From Chloroflexota bacterium (GTDB lineage: Bacteria; Chloroflexota; Anaerolineae; Promineifilales; Promineifilaceae), in contig JAAEOP010000426.1 of NCBI GenBank assembly GCA_024223125.1, forward strand, positions 1 through 38,462: DNA of 38,462 bases, given 5' to 3'. Positions 8,041 to 16,671 of the stretch are shown here, one piece after another (the stretch's first letter is position 1; the number at the start of each line of letters is the position of its first letter). The notes below the pieces were generated by a model. The model did not search any database, had not been told where the DNA came from, and saw nothing but the letters and a program-made list of their open reading frames with translations. A program made the translations under genes and the position numbers.

Positions 8041-9927
8041 TTACTTCCCCCGCGCGGCCGCAATTTCCATAATCTCCTGTACACGAGGCAAAATTTCGGC
8101 CGGGTTGGGGTGCAACCCTTCTTGAATGAGGGCGCTGTCATAAAGCTGTTCAATGCTTAGTTTGAGGAGAGACGAATCAGCTTCTGCGGCCGCCAATTTA
8201 GACAAGTCGGCAACGAGGGGGTGGCTGCGATTGACTTCCAAAATACGTTTGGGAATCTCATAATTTTCATTGAGCATCCGTTGGATACGCTGCATTTCCC
8301 GGTTTTGCTCGTCTTCCGGCGCCACCAGACGCACCGCACTGCTCTTTAGCACTTTTGAAGGACGCACTTCCACAACTTTGTCGCCTAATGTAGTTACACA
8401 ACGGCCGATAAACAAATTAAAATCAGCGTCGGGAATAGCTGTCTCCGCTTCATCGACCGCGTCGTCTTCCAATTCTGGCAGTTCCAATCCGGCGTCATCC
8501 ACATTTTTAAACGGCTTGCCTTTGTATTCAGAAAGAGAAGGCGAAATGAAGGCATCCATGGGGTCTACCCAGTACAGCACTTCTAAATCCCGTGCTTTGA
8601 AGGGGTCTAAATGAGGACTATTGGCCACAGACACGGCCGAGTCACCCAACACAAAATAGATCGCCTCCTGATCTTCCCCCATCCGTTCTACATAACTGTC
8701 CAGATCAGTCAACTCGTCATTCGATGTTGTAGATTGGTAGCGGAGAAGAGGCAGCACATCCTCCTTAACGGTGGGATCAAGCGCTATCCCTTCTTTGAAA
8801 AAACGGCCGAATTCAGGCCAGAATTGAGCATATTTTTCCGGTTCATTTTTGCCCATCTTCTTTAACTCACGTAGAACGCGCCCTTTAATCATTTTGCCCA
8901 ATTGAGCCATCAGACGGTTGTTTTGCACCGTTTCACGACTGACGTTCAAGGGCAAATCTTCGGAATCCACCACGCCGTCTATAAATTGCAACCATTTGGG
9001 CAGCAAGTCAGTGCAATATTCTTGAATGAGAATGTTGTGGGAATAGAGCATGACACCCGGTTCTTTGCGAGCAGCCAAAATACCCGCTTCCCGTTTGGCG
9101 GGCACAAAAAGCAATGTACGTACATTCACAGGCACATCGGATGAAAAGTGAACCATAGCCAGCGGCTCCTCAAAATCCATCGTCATCTGGCGGTAGAAGT
9201 TGGTGTAATCTTCGGCTTCAACTTCCGACGGCTGTTTGCGCCACAACGATGTCTGCTCATTAGCCTGATCTTCCCCCATATACACCGGATAACGGACAAA
9301 ATCGGAATGTTTTTTAACGATTTGCTTTAGTTTCCAATCATTGGCAAAGTCGGCCGCATCTTGTCGCAACGTAATGTGGATTTCTGTACCCCGATCTACT
9401 TTTTCTGCCTCATCAATACGGAAACTGTCGCCGCCGTCAGAAACCCAGGCCGCTGGTTTAGCCCGCTTTTTGTAGCTACGCGACACAACACGCACTTCAT
9501 CAGCCACCATGAAGACAGAGTAGAAACCAACGCCAAACTGTCCAATCATATCGCTGGCATCCAGATCGGCGCCATCTTCCAGCTTCGATAAAAATTCGCG
9601 GGCGCCAGATTGAGCAATCGTGCCCAGGTTGCGGATCAGTTCATCTTTGGTCATGCCCATACCGCTGTCTTTGATGATGATCTGTTTGGGTTCATCTTCG
9701 CCCACTTCAGGTATGTCAATGTGGATGGCTAATTCGGTGTTCGGGTCTAGCACATCCCGATTGGTAAGCATCTCGAAGTGCATCCGGGTCAAGGCATCGG
9801 AAGCGTTAGAAATCATCTCCCGCAAAAAGATTTCCCGATCCTGATACAGGGAGTGGATGAGAATATTGAGGACTTGAGAAACCTCGGTCTTAAAATTGTA
9901 GGTGTTTACCTTTTCAGCAGTTGTCAT
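8041..9927 (-). CDS. htpG: Chaperone protein HtpG (Hsp90)
   Basis: This is a 628-residue bacterial Hsp90, a cytosolic ATP-dependent dimeric chaperone. The N-terminal GHKL ATPase carries LREMISNASDAL (ATP/Mg-binding Asn), KDSGMGMTKDEL, LGTIAQSGAREFL and the glycine-rich lid GQFGVGFYSVFMVADEV. The middle domain (about 215-470) has ISRE-type elements such as LPLNVSRE, and the C-terminal dimerisation domain follows. The length matches the family (about 620-640). The start is placed at the ATG at 9927, giving MTTAEKVNTYNF and preceded by AAGGAA. The frame stays open upstream to 9990, but that stretch reads into a repeat. The gene lies downstream of proB on the same strand. Confidence 0.95.
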   Translation of the reverse strand: MTTAEKVNTYNFKTEVSQVLNILIHSLYQDREIFLREMISNASDALTRMHFEMLTNRDVLDPNTELAIHIDIPEVGEDEPKQIIIKDSGMGMTKDELIRNLGTIAQSGAREFLSKLEDGADLDASDMIGQFGVGFYSVFMVADEVRVVSRSYKKRAKPAAWVSDGGDSFRIDEAEKVDRGTEIHITLRQDAADFANDWKLKQIVKKHSDFVRYPVYMGEDQANEQTSLWRKQPSEVEAEDYTNFYRQMTMDFEEPLAMVHFSSDVPVNVRTLLFVPAKREAGILAARKEPGVMLYSHNILIQEYCTDLLPKWLQFIDGVVDSEDLPLNVSRETVQNNRLMAQLGKMIKGRVLRELKKMGKNEPEKYAQFWPEFGRFFKEGIALDPTVKEDVLPLLRYQSTTSNDELTDLDSYVERMGEDQEAIYFVLGDSAVSVANSPHLDPFKARDLEVLYWVDPMDAFISPSLSEYKGKPFKNVDDAGLELPELEDDAVDEAETAIPDADFNLFIGRCVTTLGDKVVEVRPSKVLKSSAVRLVAPEDEQNREMQRIQRMLNENYEIPKRILEVNRSHPLVADLSKLAAAEADSSLLKLSIEQLYDSALIQEGLHPNPAEILPRVQEIMEIAAARGK

Positions 9928-9956
9928 CTTTTTATTCCTTTTCTTTTGTATATGGC

Positions 9957-10002
9957 GGATGGTGGTTAGCAGTGGCAGATCACTATCCACTAAGCGCCAT
10001 CC
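9957..10002. repeat. Heptad-periodic palindrome (copy 2, imperfect)
   Basis: Units GGATGGT, GGTTAGC, AGTGGCA, GATCACT, ATCCACT, AAGCGCC, ATCC. The ends GGATGG and CCATCC pair, and the interior is imperfectly dyad-symmetric. It lies between proB and htpG, just upstream of the htpG ribosome-binding site. Confidence 0.6.
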
Positions 10003-10010
10003 ACATTTTT

Positions 10011-11111
10011 CTACAGTAATATCATGTCGTTCCGGTGTACGGCTACTGGGCCATACGCATATCCTAATATACGGCCGATTTCCTCTGAATGGTGTCCAGC
10101 TAACCGACTCATATCTTTGTGATTATAACGAGCAATGCCACGCCCTAATTCACGGCCGTCCGCCCCCAAAACTGTAATTATATCACCACGCTCAAATTGT
10201 CCAGTAACGGCCGTGATGCCAGCCGGTAAAAGGGAACGGCCATGACTGCAAACAGCCTGTGCCGCCCCCACATCCACCGTCACAGAGCCTCGCGGTTTGC
10301 CTCCAGCATAAATCCATCTTTTCCGACTTTCCAATGGGGATTCTAAAGCAGGGAAGCGTGTGCCAACCTGTTCTCCGGCCACAGTGCGAGTGACCACATC
10401 CGGCATATGTCCGGCGGCAATTATCACATCTGCCCCCGCCCGGCGAGCTACATCGGCCGCTTGCAGTTTGGTGGCCATGCCGCCAATCCCCAACCCGCTG
10501 ACGCTGCCCCCTGCCAGAGCCTTGATCGTCTCATCAATTCTATTCACCTCTGGAATTAATTGTGCCTGGGGGTTTGTGTGGGGATCGGCCGTGAACAAAC
10601 CGGGCTGATCAGTCAACAGCAGCAGCAAATCAGCCTCCGCCAGCGTAGCTGCCAACGCCGAAAGATTATCATTATCACCCACCTTAATCTCTTCCGTAGC
10701 TACGGCATCATTTTCGTTAATGATGGGCACGATGCGGTGTTCTAGCAGCGCCAGCAGCATATCCCTTGCATTCAGGTAGCGGCGACGGTTTTGCACGTCT
10801 GCCCGCGTCAGCAGCATTTGTCCCACATGAATCCCGTAAATATTAAAGTAACGTTCGTACATCTGCATCAAGCGACTTTGGCCTACGGCCGCTAACATCT
10901 GCTTGTTAGCCAACGTCGCCGCCAATTCAGGGAAATTCAGCCGGGCACGTCCCACGGCAATAGCCCCAGATGTGCAAATAATAACATCTTTTCCCTGCCG
11001 GTACAGAACGGCACATTGCCGTACCAATTCCACCATACGAGGGTGATCCAGACGCGGCGTCCCCCCAGTTAAAACAGTGGTCCCCAACTTAACAACAATT
11101 CGCTGATACAT
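10011..11111 (-). CDS. proB: Glutamate 5-kinase with C-terminal PUA domain
   Basis: The 366-residue protein phosphorylates the gamma-carboxyl of glutamate, the first step of proline synthesis. The amino-acid kinase domain (about 1-255) shows the N-terminal [41 protein letters not shown] and the [10 protein letters not shown] stretch that closes the nucleotide site. A PUA domain follows (about 275-355), as in most bacterial ProB. Full family length. The ATG start at 11111 has only a weak Shine-Dalgarno. proA is not adjacent in this window; htpG lies downstream on the same strand across a repeat. Confidence 0.93.
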   Translation of the reverse strand: MYQRIVVKLGTTVLTGGTPRLDHPRMVELVRQCAVLYRQGKDVIICTSGAIAVGRARLNFPELAATLANKQMLAAVGQSRLMQMYERYFNIYGIHVGQMLLTRADVQNRRRYLNARDMLLALLEHRIVPIINENDAVATEEIKVGDNDNLSALAATLAEADLLLLLTDQPGLFTADPHTNPQAQLIPEVNRIDETIKALAGGSVSGLGIGGMATKLQAADVARRAGADVIIAAGHMPDVVTRTVAGEQVGTRFPALESPLESRKRWIYAGGKPRGSVTVDVGAAQAVCSHGRSLLPAGITAVTGQFERGDIITVLGADGRELGRGIARYNHKDMSRLAGHHSEEIGRILGYAYGPVAVHRNDMILL

Positions 11112-11287
11112 ACATTCATAGTACCTTCATTCTGTAATTCTTCAAAACCTCTGAGCTGCTAAATAAACTGGCATTTTCTTCTAATCTCGGCATACTTATA
11201 CCCGACGATTTAAATGTTGAAATAATAAAAATGTTTGTACCGCTAAAACAGCTACTACAAACCTATCTTAAGGAGAGAAATATTCTC

Positions 11288-12361
11288 ATGTCATTAAAGA
11301 ATTTACCGGCCGGCATCATTACCGGCGAACAAGTACAAGACGTTTTTGCTTATGCCAAAGCGTATCAATTTGCCTTGCCGGCAGCTAATGTGGTGGGTAC
11401 GAATAGTGTGAACGGGGTACTGGAAACGGCCGTCTCCCTCAACGCCCCCGTAATTCTTCAATTTTCCAACGGGGGAGCTTCCTTCTTCGCCGGTAAAGGG
11501 ATGAGCAATGAAAATCAGCGGGCGGCCGTGGCCGGCGCTGTTTCTGGGGCACATCATGTGCATCAGGTAGCCGAACTGTACGGCGCTCGTGTCATTCTGC
11601 ATACCGACCATGCCGCCAAAAAGCTGCTGCCCTGGATTGACGGTATGTTAGATGCCGGTGAAGCGTTCTACAAAGTGCATGGCAAACCGTTGTACAGCAG
11701 CCACATGCTAGACCTGTCCGAAGAACCCATTGCCGAAAACGTAGAAATCTGTAAACGTTACCTGGAACGGATGAGCAAAATGGATATGACACTGGAAATT
11801 GAATTGGGCATTACCGGCGGCGAAGAAGATGGCGTAGACAATACCGATATAGACAGCTCTCGCCTTTACACTCAGCCGGAAGAAGTGGCCTATGCTTATG
11901 AAGAGTTGATGAAAGTGAGTCATCGTTTCACGATTGCGGCCGCTTTTGGCAATGTGCATGGCGTCTATAAACCGGGCAATGTGCAGCTTCGTCCCATTAT
12001 CTTGCACAACTCCCAACAATACGTGCAGGAAAAATATGGCACGGCCGAAAAACCAATCAACTTCGTCTTCCACGGCGGTTCCGGTTCCAGCGTAGAAGAA
12101 ATTCGGGAAGCGATCTCCTATGGCGCTGTAAAAATGAATATTGACACCGACCTACAATGGGCGTTTTGGGATGGGGTACGCGGCTACGACCAGAAAAATC
12201 ATGATTATCTGCAAGGGCAAATTGGCAACCCGGAAGGGGACGATGTACCTAATAAGAAATATTATGACCCGCGTAAATGGTTGCGTGCGGCCGAAGACTC
12301 TTTTGTAGCCCGCCTAACCCAATCATTTGAAGATTTGAACAATGTAAACACGTTGGCATAA
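11288..12361 (+). CDS. fba: Fructose-bisphosphate aldolase, class II
   Basis: This is a 357-residue zinc-dependent class II aldolase of the E. coli FbaA (class IIA) size, catalysing reversible cleavage of fructose-1,6-bisphosphate to DHAP and glyceraldehyde-3-phosphate. Motifs are HTDHAAKK (zinc and catalytic Asp region), ELGITGGEEDGVDN, FGNVHGVYKPGN (zinc His), FHGGSGS and NIDTDLQWAFW. I start at the ATG at 11288 because AGGAGAG lies at 11271-11277 and the protein then begins like FbaA. The frame is open upstream to an ATG at 11231, but those 19 residues have no family match. A hairpin terminator follows the stop. Confidence 0.95.
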   Translation: MSLKNLPAGIITGEQVQDVFAYAKAYQFALPAANVVGTNSVNGVLETAVSLNAPVILQFSNGGASFFAGKGMSNENQRAAVAGAVSGAHHVHQVAELYGARVILHTDHAAKKLLPWIDGMLDAGEAFYKVHGKPLYSSHMLDLSEEPIAENVEICKRYLERMSKMDMTLEIELGITGGEEDGVDNTDIDSSRLYTQPEEVAYAYEELMKVSHRFTIAAAFGNVHGVYKPGNVQLRPIILHNSQQYVQEKYGTAEKPINFVFHGGSGSSVEEIREAISYGAVKMNIDTDLQWAFWDGVRGYDQKNHDYLQGQIGNPEGDDVPNKKYYDPRKWLRAAEDSFVARLTQSFEDLNNVNTLA

Positions 12362-12380
12362 AACATCAACGGATTAGAGG

Positions 12381-12420
12381 AAGGAACGGACAAAGACAAT
12401 GTCCCTTATCCGTTCCTTTT
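12381..12420 (+). terminator. Rho-independent terminator after fba
   Basis: The 10-bp stem AAGGAACGGA (12381-12390) pairs with TCCGTTCCTT (12409-12418) across an 18-base loop and ends in a short T-run (12417-12420), 19 bases after the aldolase stop. Confidence 0.65.
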
Positions 12421-12426
12421 GCAACC

Positions 12427-12449
12427 TGTACTGAGCTTGTCGAAGTATC
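12427..12449. repeat. REP-like fragment with CTGAGCTTGTCGAAG core
   Basis: The stretch TACTGAGCTTGTCGAAGTA carries a core seen as a dispersed palindromic repeat in many bacterial genomes (ACTGAGCTTGTCGAAGT). It is a single copy here, between the aldolase terminator and the acyl-AMP ligase start. Family assignment is from memory. Confidence 0.35.
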
Positions 12450-12472
12450 CGTTGTAGCCACGACCGTAAAAT

Positions 12473-14152
12473 ATGATGCTTACACAAGTCACACGGCCGT
12501 CATTCCACACCCTCCTCGACGCCATCACCTTAACAGCGGATGACCCGACGGCCGCCGCCATCATCTACGTGCAAACGAATGCGCCCCCCATCATCGCCTC
12601 AAGGCAAGAATTTCGGGCGGCCGTTACTGGCTACGCGAATGCACTGAAACAGGCCGATATTCAAGCCCGCGATCTAATCATCATCGCCCACACCCAAAAT
12701 CTGGAAAGTATTTTCGCCTTCTGGGGCACGCTGCTGGCGGGGGCCATCCCCTCCATGTTCCCCACTCTCACCGAAAAGCTGGACCCAGACATCTACATGG
12801 GCCACATGGCCGAACTGGTGCAGCTTTCCGATGTAAAAGCCATTCTGACGACGGATGAGTTTGCGCCACAACTACGACAAAAGGTTGGCTGTACTGTTCT
12901 GGGAAGTAAAGAGATTAGAGATTGGAGATTGGAGATTGAACATCCCAATCTCCAATCCCCCAACAACATCGCCCTCCTACAACATTCCTCCGGTACAACC
13001 GGCTTACAAAAAGGGGTCGCTTTGTCGCACACGGCCGTGCTCAACCAGATTGCCAGTTACAGCGACGCCATTCACCTGAATGCTAAGGATGTGGTGGTGA
13101 GTTGGCTGCCTCTGTATCATGATATGGGGTTGATTGCCGGGTTTTTGCTGCCGTTGATTCAGGGCATCCCCCTTGTTCTTATGTCTCCGTTTGATTGGGT
13201 CAGTCACCCCGCCCTACTGCTGCAAGCAATACATGATTTCCGGGGAACGCTCTGCTGGTTGCCCAATTTTGCTTACAATCATTGTGCCCGCCGCATTCGA
13301 CGTCGCGACAAAGAAGGTGTGTCGTTGGCTTCAATGCGGCTCTTTATCAACTGCTCCGAACCGGTGCGGCATGACAGCCACCAACTCTTTTTAGAAACAT
13401 TTGCCGCCAATGGGGTGACGCCACAGATGTTGGGCGTGAGTTACGCGATGGCTGAAAATACATTTGGCGTGACGCAAACGACGCCGGGGCAAACGGCCAT
13501 CCTGGACACAATTAACGAGCAGGTTTTAACGGAAAAAGGCACGGCCGTTCCCTGCTCCCCAGACCACCCCCACGCTGTGGTAAAAGTTTCTTGCGGACGG
13601 CCGATTGAGGGCACGGCCGTGTGCATCCGCAACAATCAAGGCAATCTTTTACCAGAGCGACAGATGGGGCAAGTGTCCATCCAAAGTAATTGTATGCTCA
13701 CCGAATATTACAAGCGCCCCGACTTGAATCCTTTTACCAATGGCTGGTATGACAGTGGCGATATGGGGTATACGGCCGATGGGGAACTGTACATCATCGG
13801 CCGCAAAAAAGATTTAATCATCAATGCCGGCAAAAATGTGTACCCACAAGACATTGAAGCAATTGTCAACGGCGTGCCTGGCGTCCATGCCGGGCGGGCA
13901 GTTATCTTTGGCGTACCCGATGAACGGGAAGGCACAGAACTCATCGCCGTCGTGGCCGAAGTGAGAACAGAAGATGCCGCCGAACGCAAAATTATCAACA
14001 AAGCTATCCGGCAAGAAGTAGCCCGGCAAAGCGCCGTCACCGTCAGTTTTGTTTATCTGGTCGGCCGTAAATGGCTGATCAAAACCTCCAGCGGCAAAAT
14101 TGCCCGTGCCGCCAACCGGGATAAATGGCGGGCAGAAACAGGCAAAAAATAA
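12473..14152 (+). CDS. Fatty acyl-AMP ligase / acyl-CoA synthetase family protein
   Basis: The 559-residue ANL-superfamily adenylating enzyme activates a carboxylic acid as acyl-AMP. Motifs are the P-loop-like HSSGTTGLQKGV (about 171-182), SWLPLYHDMGLIAG (about 204-217), the A5-type SYAMAENTFGVTQT, YDSGDMGYTADGELYIIGRKKDLIINAGKNVYP (A7-A8) and the C-terminal KTSSGKIARA with the catalytic Lys. The PLYHDMGLI segment favours the fatty acyl-AMP ligase branch, but acyl-CoA synthetase activity cannot be excluded. Residues 147-162 are encoded by a 49-base palindrome inserted in frame just before the ATP-binding motif. ATG start at 12473 (or 12476) has no clear Shine-Dalgarno. No acyl-carrier or polyketide gene is nearby, so the substrate is unknown. 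Confidence 0.85.
   Translation: MMLTQVTRPSFHTLLDAITLTADDPTAAAIIYVQTNAPPIIASRQEFRAAVTGYANALKQADIQARDLIIIAHTQNLESIFAFWGTLLAGAIPSMFPTLTEKLDPDIYMGHMAELVQLSDVKAILTTDEFAPQLRQKVGCTVLGSKEIRDWRLEIEHPNLQSPNNIALLQHSSGTTGLQKGVALSHTAVLNQIASYSDAIHLNAKDVVVSWLPLYHDMGLIAGFLLPLIQGIPLVLMSPFDWVSHPALLLQAIHDFRGTLCWLPNFAYNHCARRIRRRDKEGVSLASMRLFINCSEPVRHDSHQLFLETFAANGVTPQMLGVSYAMAENTFGVTQTTPGQTAILDTINEQVLTEKGTAVPCSPDHPHAVVKVSCGRPIEGTAVCIRNNQGNLLPERQMGQVSIQSNCMLTEYYKRPDLNPFTNGWYDSGDMGYTADGELYIIGRKKDLIINAGKNVYPQDIEAIVNGVPGVHAGRAVIFGVPDEREGTELIAVVAEVRTEDAAERKIINKAIRQEVARQSAVTVSFVYLVGRKWLIKTSSGKIARAANRDKWRAETGKK
12911..12959 (+). repeat. 49-bp heptad palindrome inside a coding region (copy 3)
   Basis: Seven 7-base units: GAGATTA, GAGATTG three times, AACATCC, CAATCTC, CAATCCC. 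A perfect 12-bp stem (12927-12938 with 12946-12957) closes a 7-base loop. It lies inside the acyl-AMP ligase gene, in frame, encoding about 16 residues (EIRDWRLEIEHPNLQS), with recognisable family sequence downstream. Confidence 0.85.
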
Positions 14153-14173
14153 GGGCGGTTGTAACGCCGCCCT
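14152..14173 (+). terminator. Possible hairpin after the acyl-AMP ligase gene
   Basis: AGGGCGG (14152-14158) pairs with CCGCCCT (14167-14173) across 8 bases, directly at the stop codon. A short A/T stretch but no proper T-run follows, so termination is uncertain. Confidence 0.35.
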
Positions 14174-14190
14174 ATTGAAACGACAGATAC

Positions 14191-14223
14191 AGAGGTTCCA
14201 CCTTTTGCAAAGGTGGAACCTCT
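14191..14223. repeat. 33-bp perfect hairpin (15 + 3 + 15)
   Basis: A perfect 15-bp stem (14191-14205 with 14209-14223) surrounds the loop TGC. It lies between two convergent genes and could stop transcription from either side, although no T-run follows. It has the same geometry as the palindrome at 26157-26189, and the loop region TTTTGCAAA is shared with the one at 23965-23983. Confidence 0.75.
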
Positions 14224-14262
14224 CTCACGTTATAGTTTCATGGCCTAATAGTTACCCTAAAC

Positions 14263-16224
14263 TTATACCGCCTCGAAATGTTCCGGCGTTACTATTGAGC
14301 CATACTTTTCCTTCATCGCCACAAGCTCTCTTCGTTGTTCTGCATAGATTTCAAACAGTCGGGCGGGAATTCTCTCACCCTTGCTGTAAGCCTCTTGTTG
14401 CAAGTCAATACGACCAATCAGCTTATCAAGATAAAGTGAAAATTGCTTGTCATACAAATCTTTTGGATATTCCTTGTTGATACCCGCGAAGAGTTGTTTC
14501 AAGTCCTCATATTTCGGCAGGAAGCCAATCGGCGTCTCGATAGCGTCAGTTTCACCGTTTACACGTCTTTCAAGCCAACCTAACCACACTTTAACATCTT
14601 TCTTTTCACCGAGCAGTCCATTCCCCTCGCCACCGCGTGCTGCATGGGTGAGAAAATAGTTAAGACCGGCCATGATGGGTCTGCCGTCATTAGACAGCTT
14701 ATCTGAATTGAAAAACTTAAACTGAGCCGACATATAATCGCCCAAAGCGCCGGGAATAAAGGGAGCATTTGCCCATGGTTGTCTTCTAACACCCGTGGCA
14801 CCAATTTCAGTTGCCGTAGCAGCAGAAACAATAGATGCGCCAATGACAACACCCTCATCAGCATTTTTCGCAACCCAAACGGGTGGCATTGTATCACTAT
14901 CACGTCCAGAGTAGGTGATAACTTTGATCGGCACACCTGCTGGGTCTTCAGCATCAACTTCATTATAATTCGCTATCGCCGTGCTGTTCACAGTTGCACG
15001 GGCATTTGGATGGGAAATTGGCACAACTTTACCATTTGCATCCGTTTTGCCCTCATACCATTCGCCCTGGAAATTGAAGCCTTCACTAGGTGTTTCTTCG
15101 CCACTGCCTTCCCAGTAGGGTACGTCATCTTTCAGCAATACGTTAGACCAGATAACCTCTGTCCATTCTTCACGCAGACATTTCATAAGCAGGGGATCAC
15201 CTTCCCAGTTGACGTCACGTACAATCCCAAAGATGCCTTTTTCAGGATTAATTGCGCGCACCGTGCCATCATCAGCAATCCACATTTGAGCCAGGTCATC
15301 ACCAATGAAATCATCGCCGACCATGGCCGTAGTAGTTTTGCCACAACCGGAAGGAGCTGCTCCGGCAAAGTATGTTTTTCGCTCACCGTCTGACCCACGC
15401 ATACCGGTGATAAACATATGCTCAGAAAGCTGTTCTTCAACACCGTAGTAGGTAGCAAGATCAACGGCAAAACGATGGTTGCCTTTCTTCAGCAGCAGCG
15501 TGTTACCGGCGTATGTGCAGAATGTGCTGAAAGTTGTCAGCCAGCTTCTGTCCATGAAGACACGCGCATTGGGGAGATCTTCTGGTCGATTATCACCTTC
15601 TGAATGGATATTGGTGAGAAAACGGCCGACTCGTTCAACCTCAGCATCAAAGTCAGCAAATGAATTGCGGTAAAGAATGTCGCCACTGTGCATAACATAG
15701 GTGGAGCTTGAAATCTGAATAGCAGGTAGGGTCGCGGCGGCGCCAACAGGTCCTCGAGAGAAGAACCCGACAAACATGGTTTTGCCTTCCATGATATTTG
15801 CCATATATTCTTGCAAGTATACGTGGGCTTCATCCCGCACCATCTTTTTGGCAAGAATACTAATATCCTCATCTGGATTGACAATGTAGAAAGTCCTATC
15901 AATAATTCTGGCCTGTTCTTCTGCCAAGTCATAGTGAATGGTATGATCCTTCATCATCAACGCTTGCTCTTCCCCTTTCTCAAGACCCATTGCTTTGATG
16001 GCGGCATAATCTGCGGCCGAACCTGAGCTGATGAACACTTGAGCAGGATTACACATCGCGATTGCATTTGCTATCTTTAGCAGAGCTTCCTCATTAGTTA
16101 TTCGGGAAAGTTTTTCGAGATTTGCATCGTCCAACTTATCTTCAAAAATTGATTGAGCCTGCTCTTTGGTGTTAATACCGCCAATAGTAGATAAGATATC
16201 CGTGCCTTTTGCTAACTCTAACAT
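14263..16224 (-). CDS. pckG: Phosphoenolpyruvate carboxykinase (GTP)
   Basis: The 653-residue protein converts oxaloacetate plus GTP to phosphoenolpyruvate, CO2 and GDP. It shows the nucleotide loop FAGAAPSGCGKTTTAMVGDD (about 288-306, a variant of the PSACGKT loop) and MWIADDGTVRAINPEKGIFG. It also shows SNVLLKDDVPYWEGSG and SHPNARATV, all typical of the GTP class rather than the ATP class. It is somewhat longer than the usual 590-620 residues. The ATG at 16224 is preceded by a good AAGGAG. CGGCCG is much rarer here (2 copies in 2 kb) than in neighbouring genes, which may indicate later acquisition. The strand-opposite frame is open for about 200 codons but has no family features. Confidence 0.9.
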   Translation of the reverse strand: MLELAKGTDILSTIGGINTKEQAQSIFEDKLDDANLEKLSRITNEEALLKIANAIAMCNPAQVFISSGSAADYAAIKAMGLEKGEEQALMMKDHTIHYDLAEEQARIIDRTFYIVNPDEDISILAKKMVRDEAHVYLQEYMANIMEGKTMFVGFFSRGPVGAAATLPAIQISSSTYVMHSGDILYRNSFADFDAEVERVGRFLTNIHSEGDNRPEDLPNARVFMDRSWLTTFSTFCTYAGNTLLLKKGNHRFAVDLATYYGVEEQLSEHMFITGMRGSDGERKTYFAGAAPSGCGKTTTAMVGDDFIGDDLAQMWIADDGTVRAINPEKGIFGIVRDVNWEGDPLLMKCLREEWTEVIWSNVLLKDDVPYWEGSGEETPSEGFNFQGEWYEGKTDANGKVVPISHPNARATVNSTAIANYNEVDAEDPAGVPIKVITYSGRDSDTMPPVWVAKNADEGVVIGASIVSAATATEIGATGVRRQPWANAPFIPGALGDYMSAQFKFFNSDKLSNDGRPIMAGLNYFLTHAARGGEGNGLLGEKKDVKVWLGWLERRVNGETDAIETPIGFLPKYEDLKQLFAGINKEYPKDLYDKQFSLYLDKLIGRIDLQQEAYSKGERIPARLFEIYAEQRRELVAMKEKYGSIVTPEHFEAV

Positions 16225-16610
16225 TGTGAAATTCTCCTTTCTAAATATTTGATTGTAATTACTCCACTTCTATTTCGATTCAACCTAAACGTCATTTTAT
16301 CGCAAATTTATTTGTGGACACTTCCTTATTGTCCGCACCTTCCATAATATTCATAATGCTTACCGAAAATTTTGTATGAGTTTCCCTATCTTTTTGAGTT
16401 TTAACGGATTGTAGAATATTTCAAGAGTATAGTAATGTGAACGATTTCACAATGATGCAAGATGAAAGTCACTTATTTCATCATCACCAGGCAAATTTGC
16501 CCCTGACATTGGCGCTAACATCCTCCGTTGGGAAATCGTTTTGCAGACAATGGGAAATGACCCTAACAACCCAAACCCAAATCACGTACAATGAACAACA
16601 ATGAAAATGT
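16225..16610. other. AT-rich divergent intergenic region
   Basis: This stretch of nearly 390 bases lies between the pckG start and the secreted-protein gene. It has no convincing open frame. One inverted repeat, GTGGACA / TGTCCGC around 16314-16336 with a 9-base spacer, lies upstream of pckG and could be an operator. I could not identify a strong sigma-70 promoter on either strand. Confidence 0.4.
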
Positions 16611-16659
16611 GATAGTGGCTGGTGGTTGGTACTATCCACTAGCAACCAGCCACTATCTA
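16611..16659. repeat. 49-bp heptad palindrome (copy 4)
   Basis: Units GATAGTG, GCTGGTG, GTTGGTA, CTATCCA, CTAGCAA, CCAGCCA, CTATCTA. GATAGTGGCTGG (16611-16622) pairs exactly with CCAGCCACTATC (16646-16657). It ends two bases before the ribosome-binding site of the following gene. Confidence 0.8.
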
Positions 16660-16671
16660 TAGGAATTTCAA

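Noticed and set aside
9928..9990. N-terminal extension of htpG
   Set aside because: The frame is open, but the residues do not match Hsp90 and run into a repeat; the internal ATG at 9927 has a ribosome site.
11231..11287. 19-residue N-terminal extension of the aldolase
   Set aside because: A strong AGGAGAG lies just before the ATG at 11288; the extension has no family match.
14779..15393. Long open frame opposite pckG (204 codons)
   Set aside because: Antisense shadow of a well-supported gene, with no family motif.
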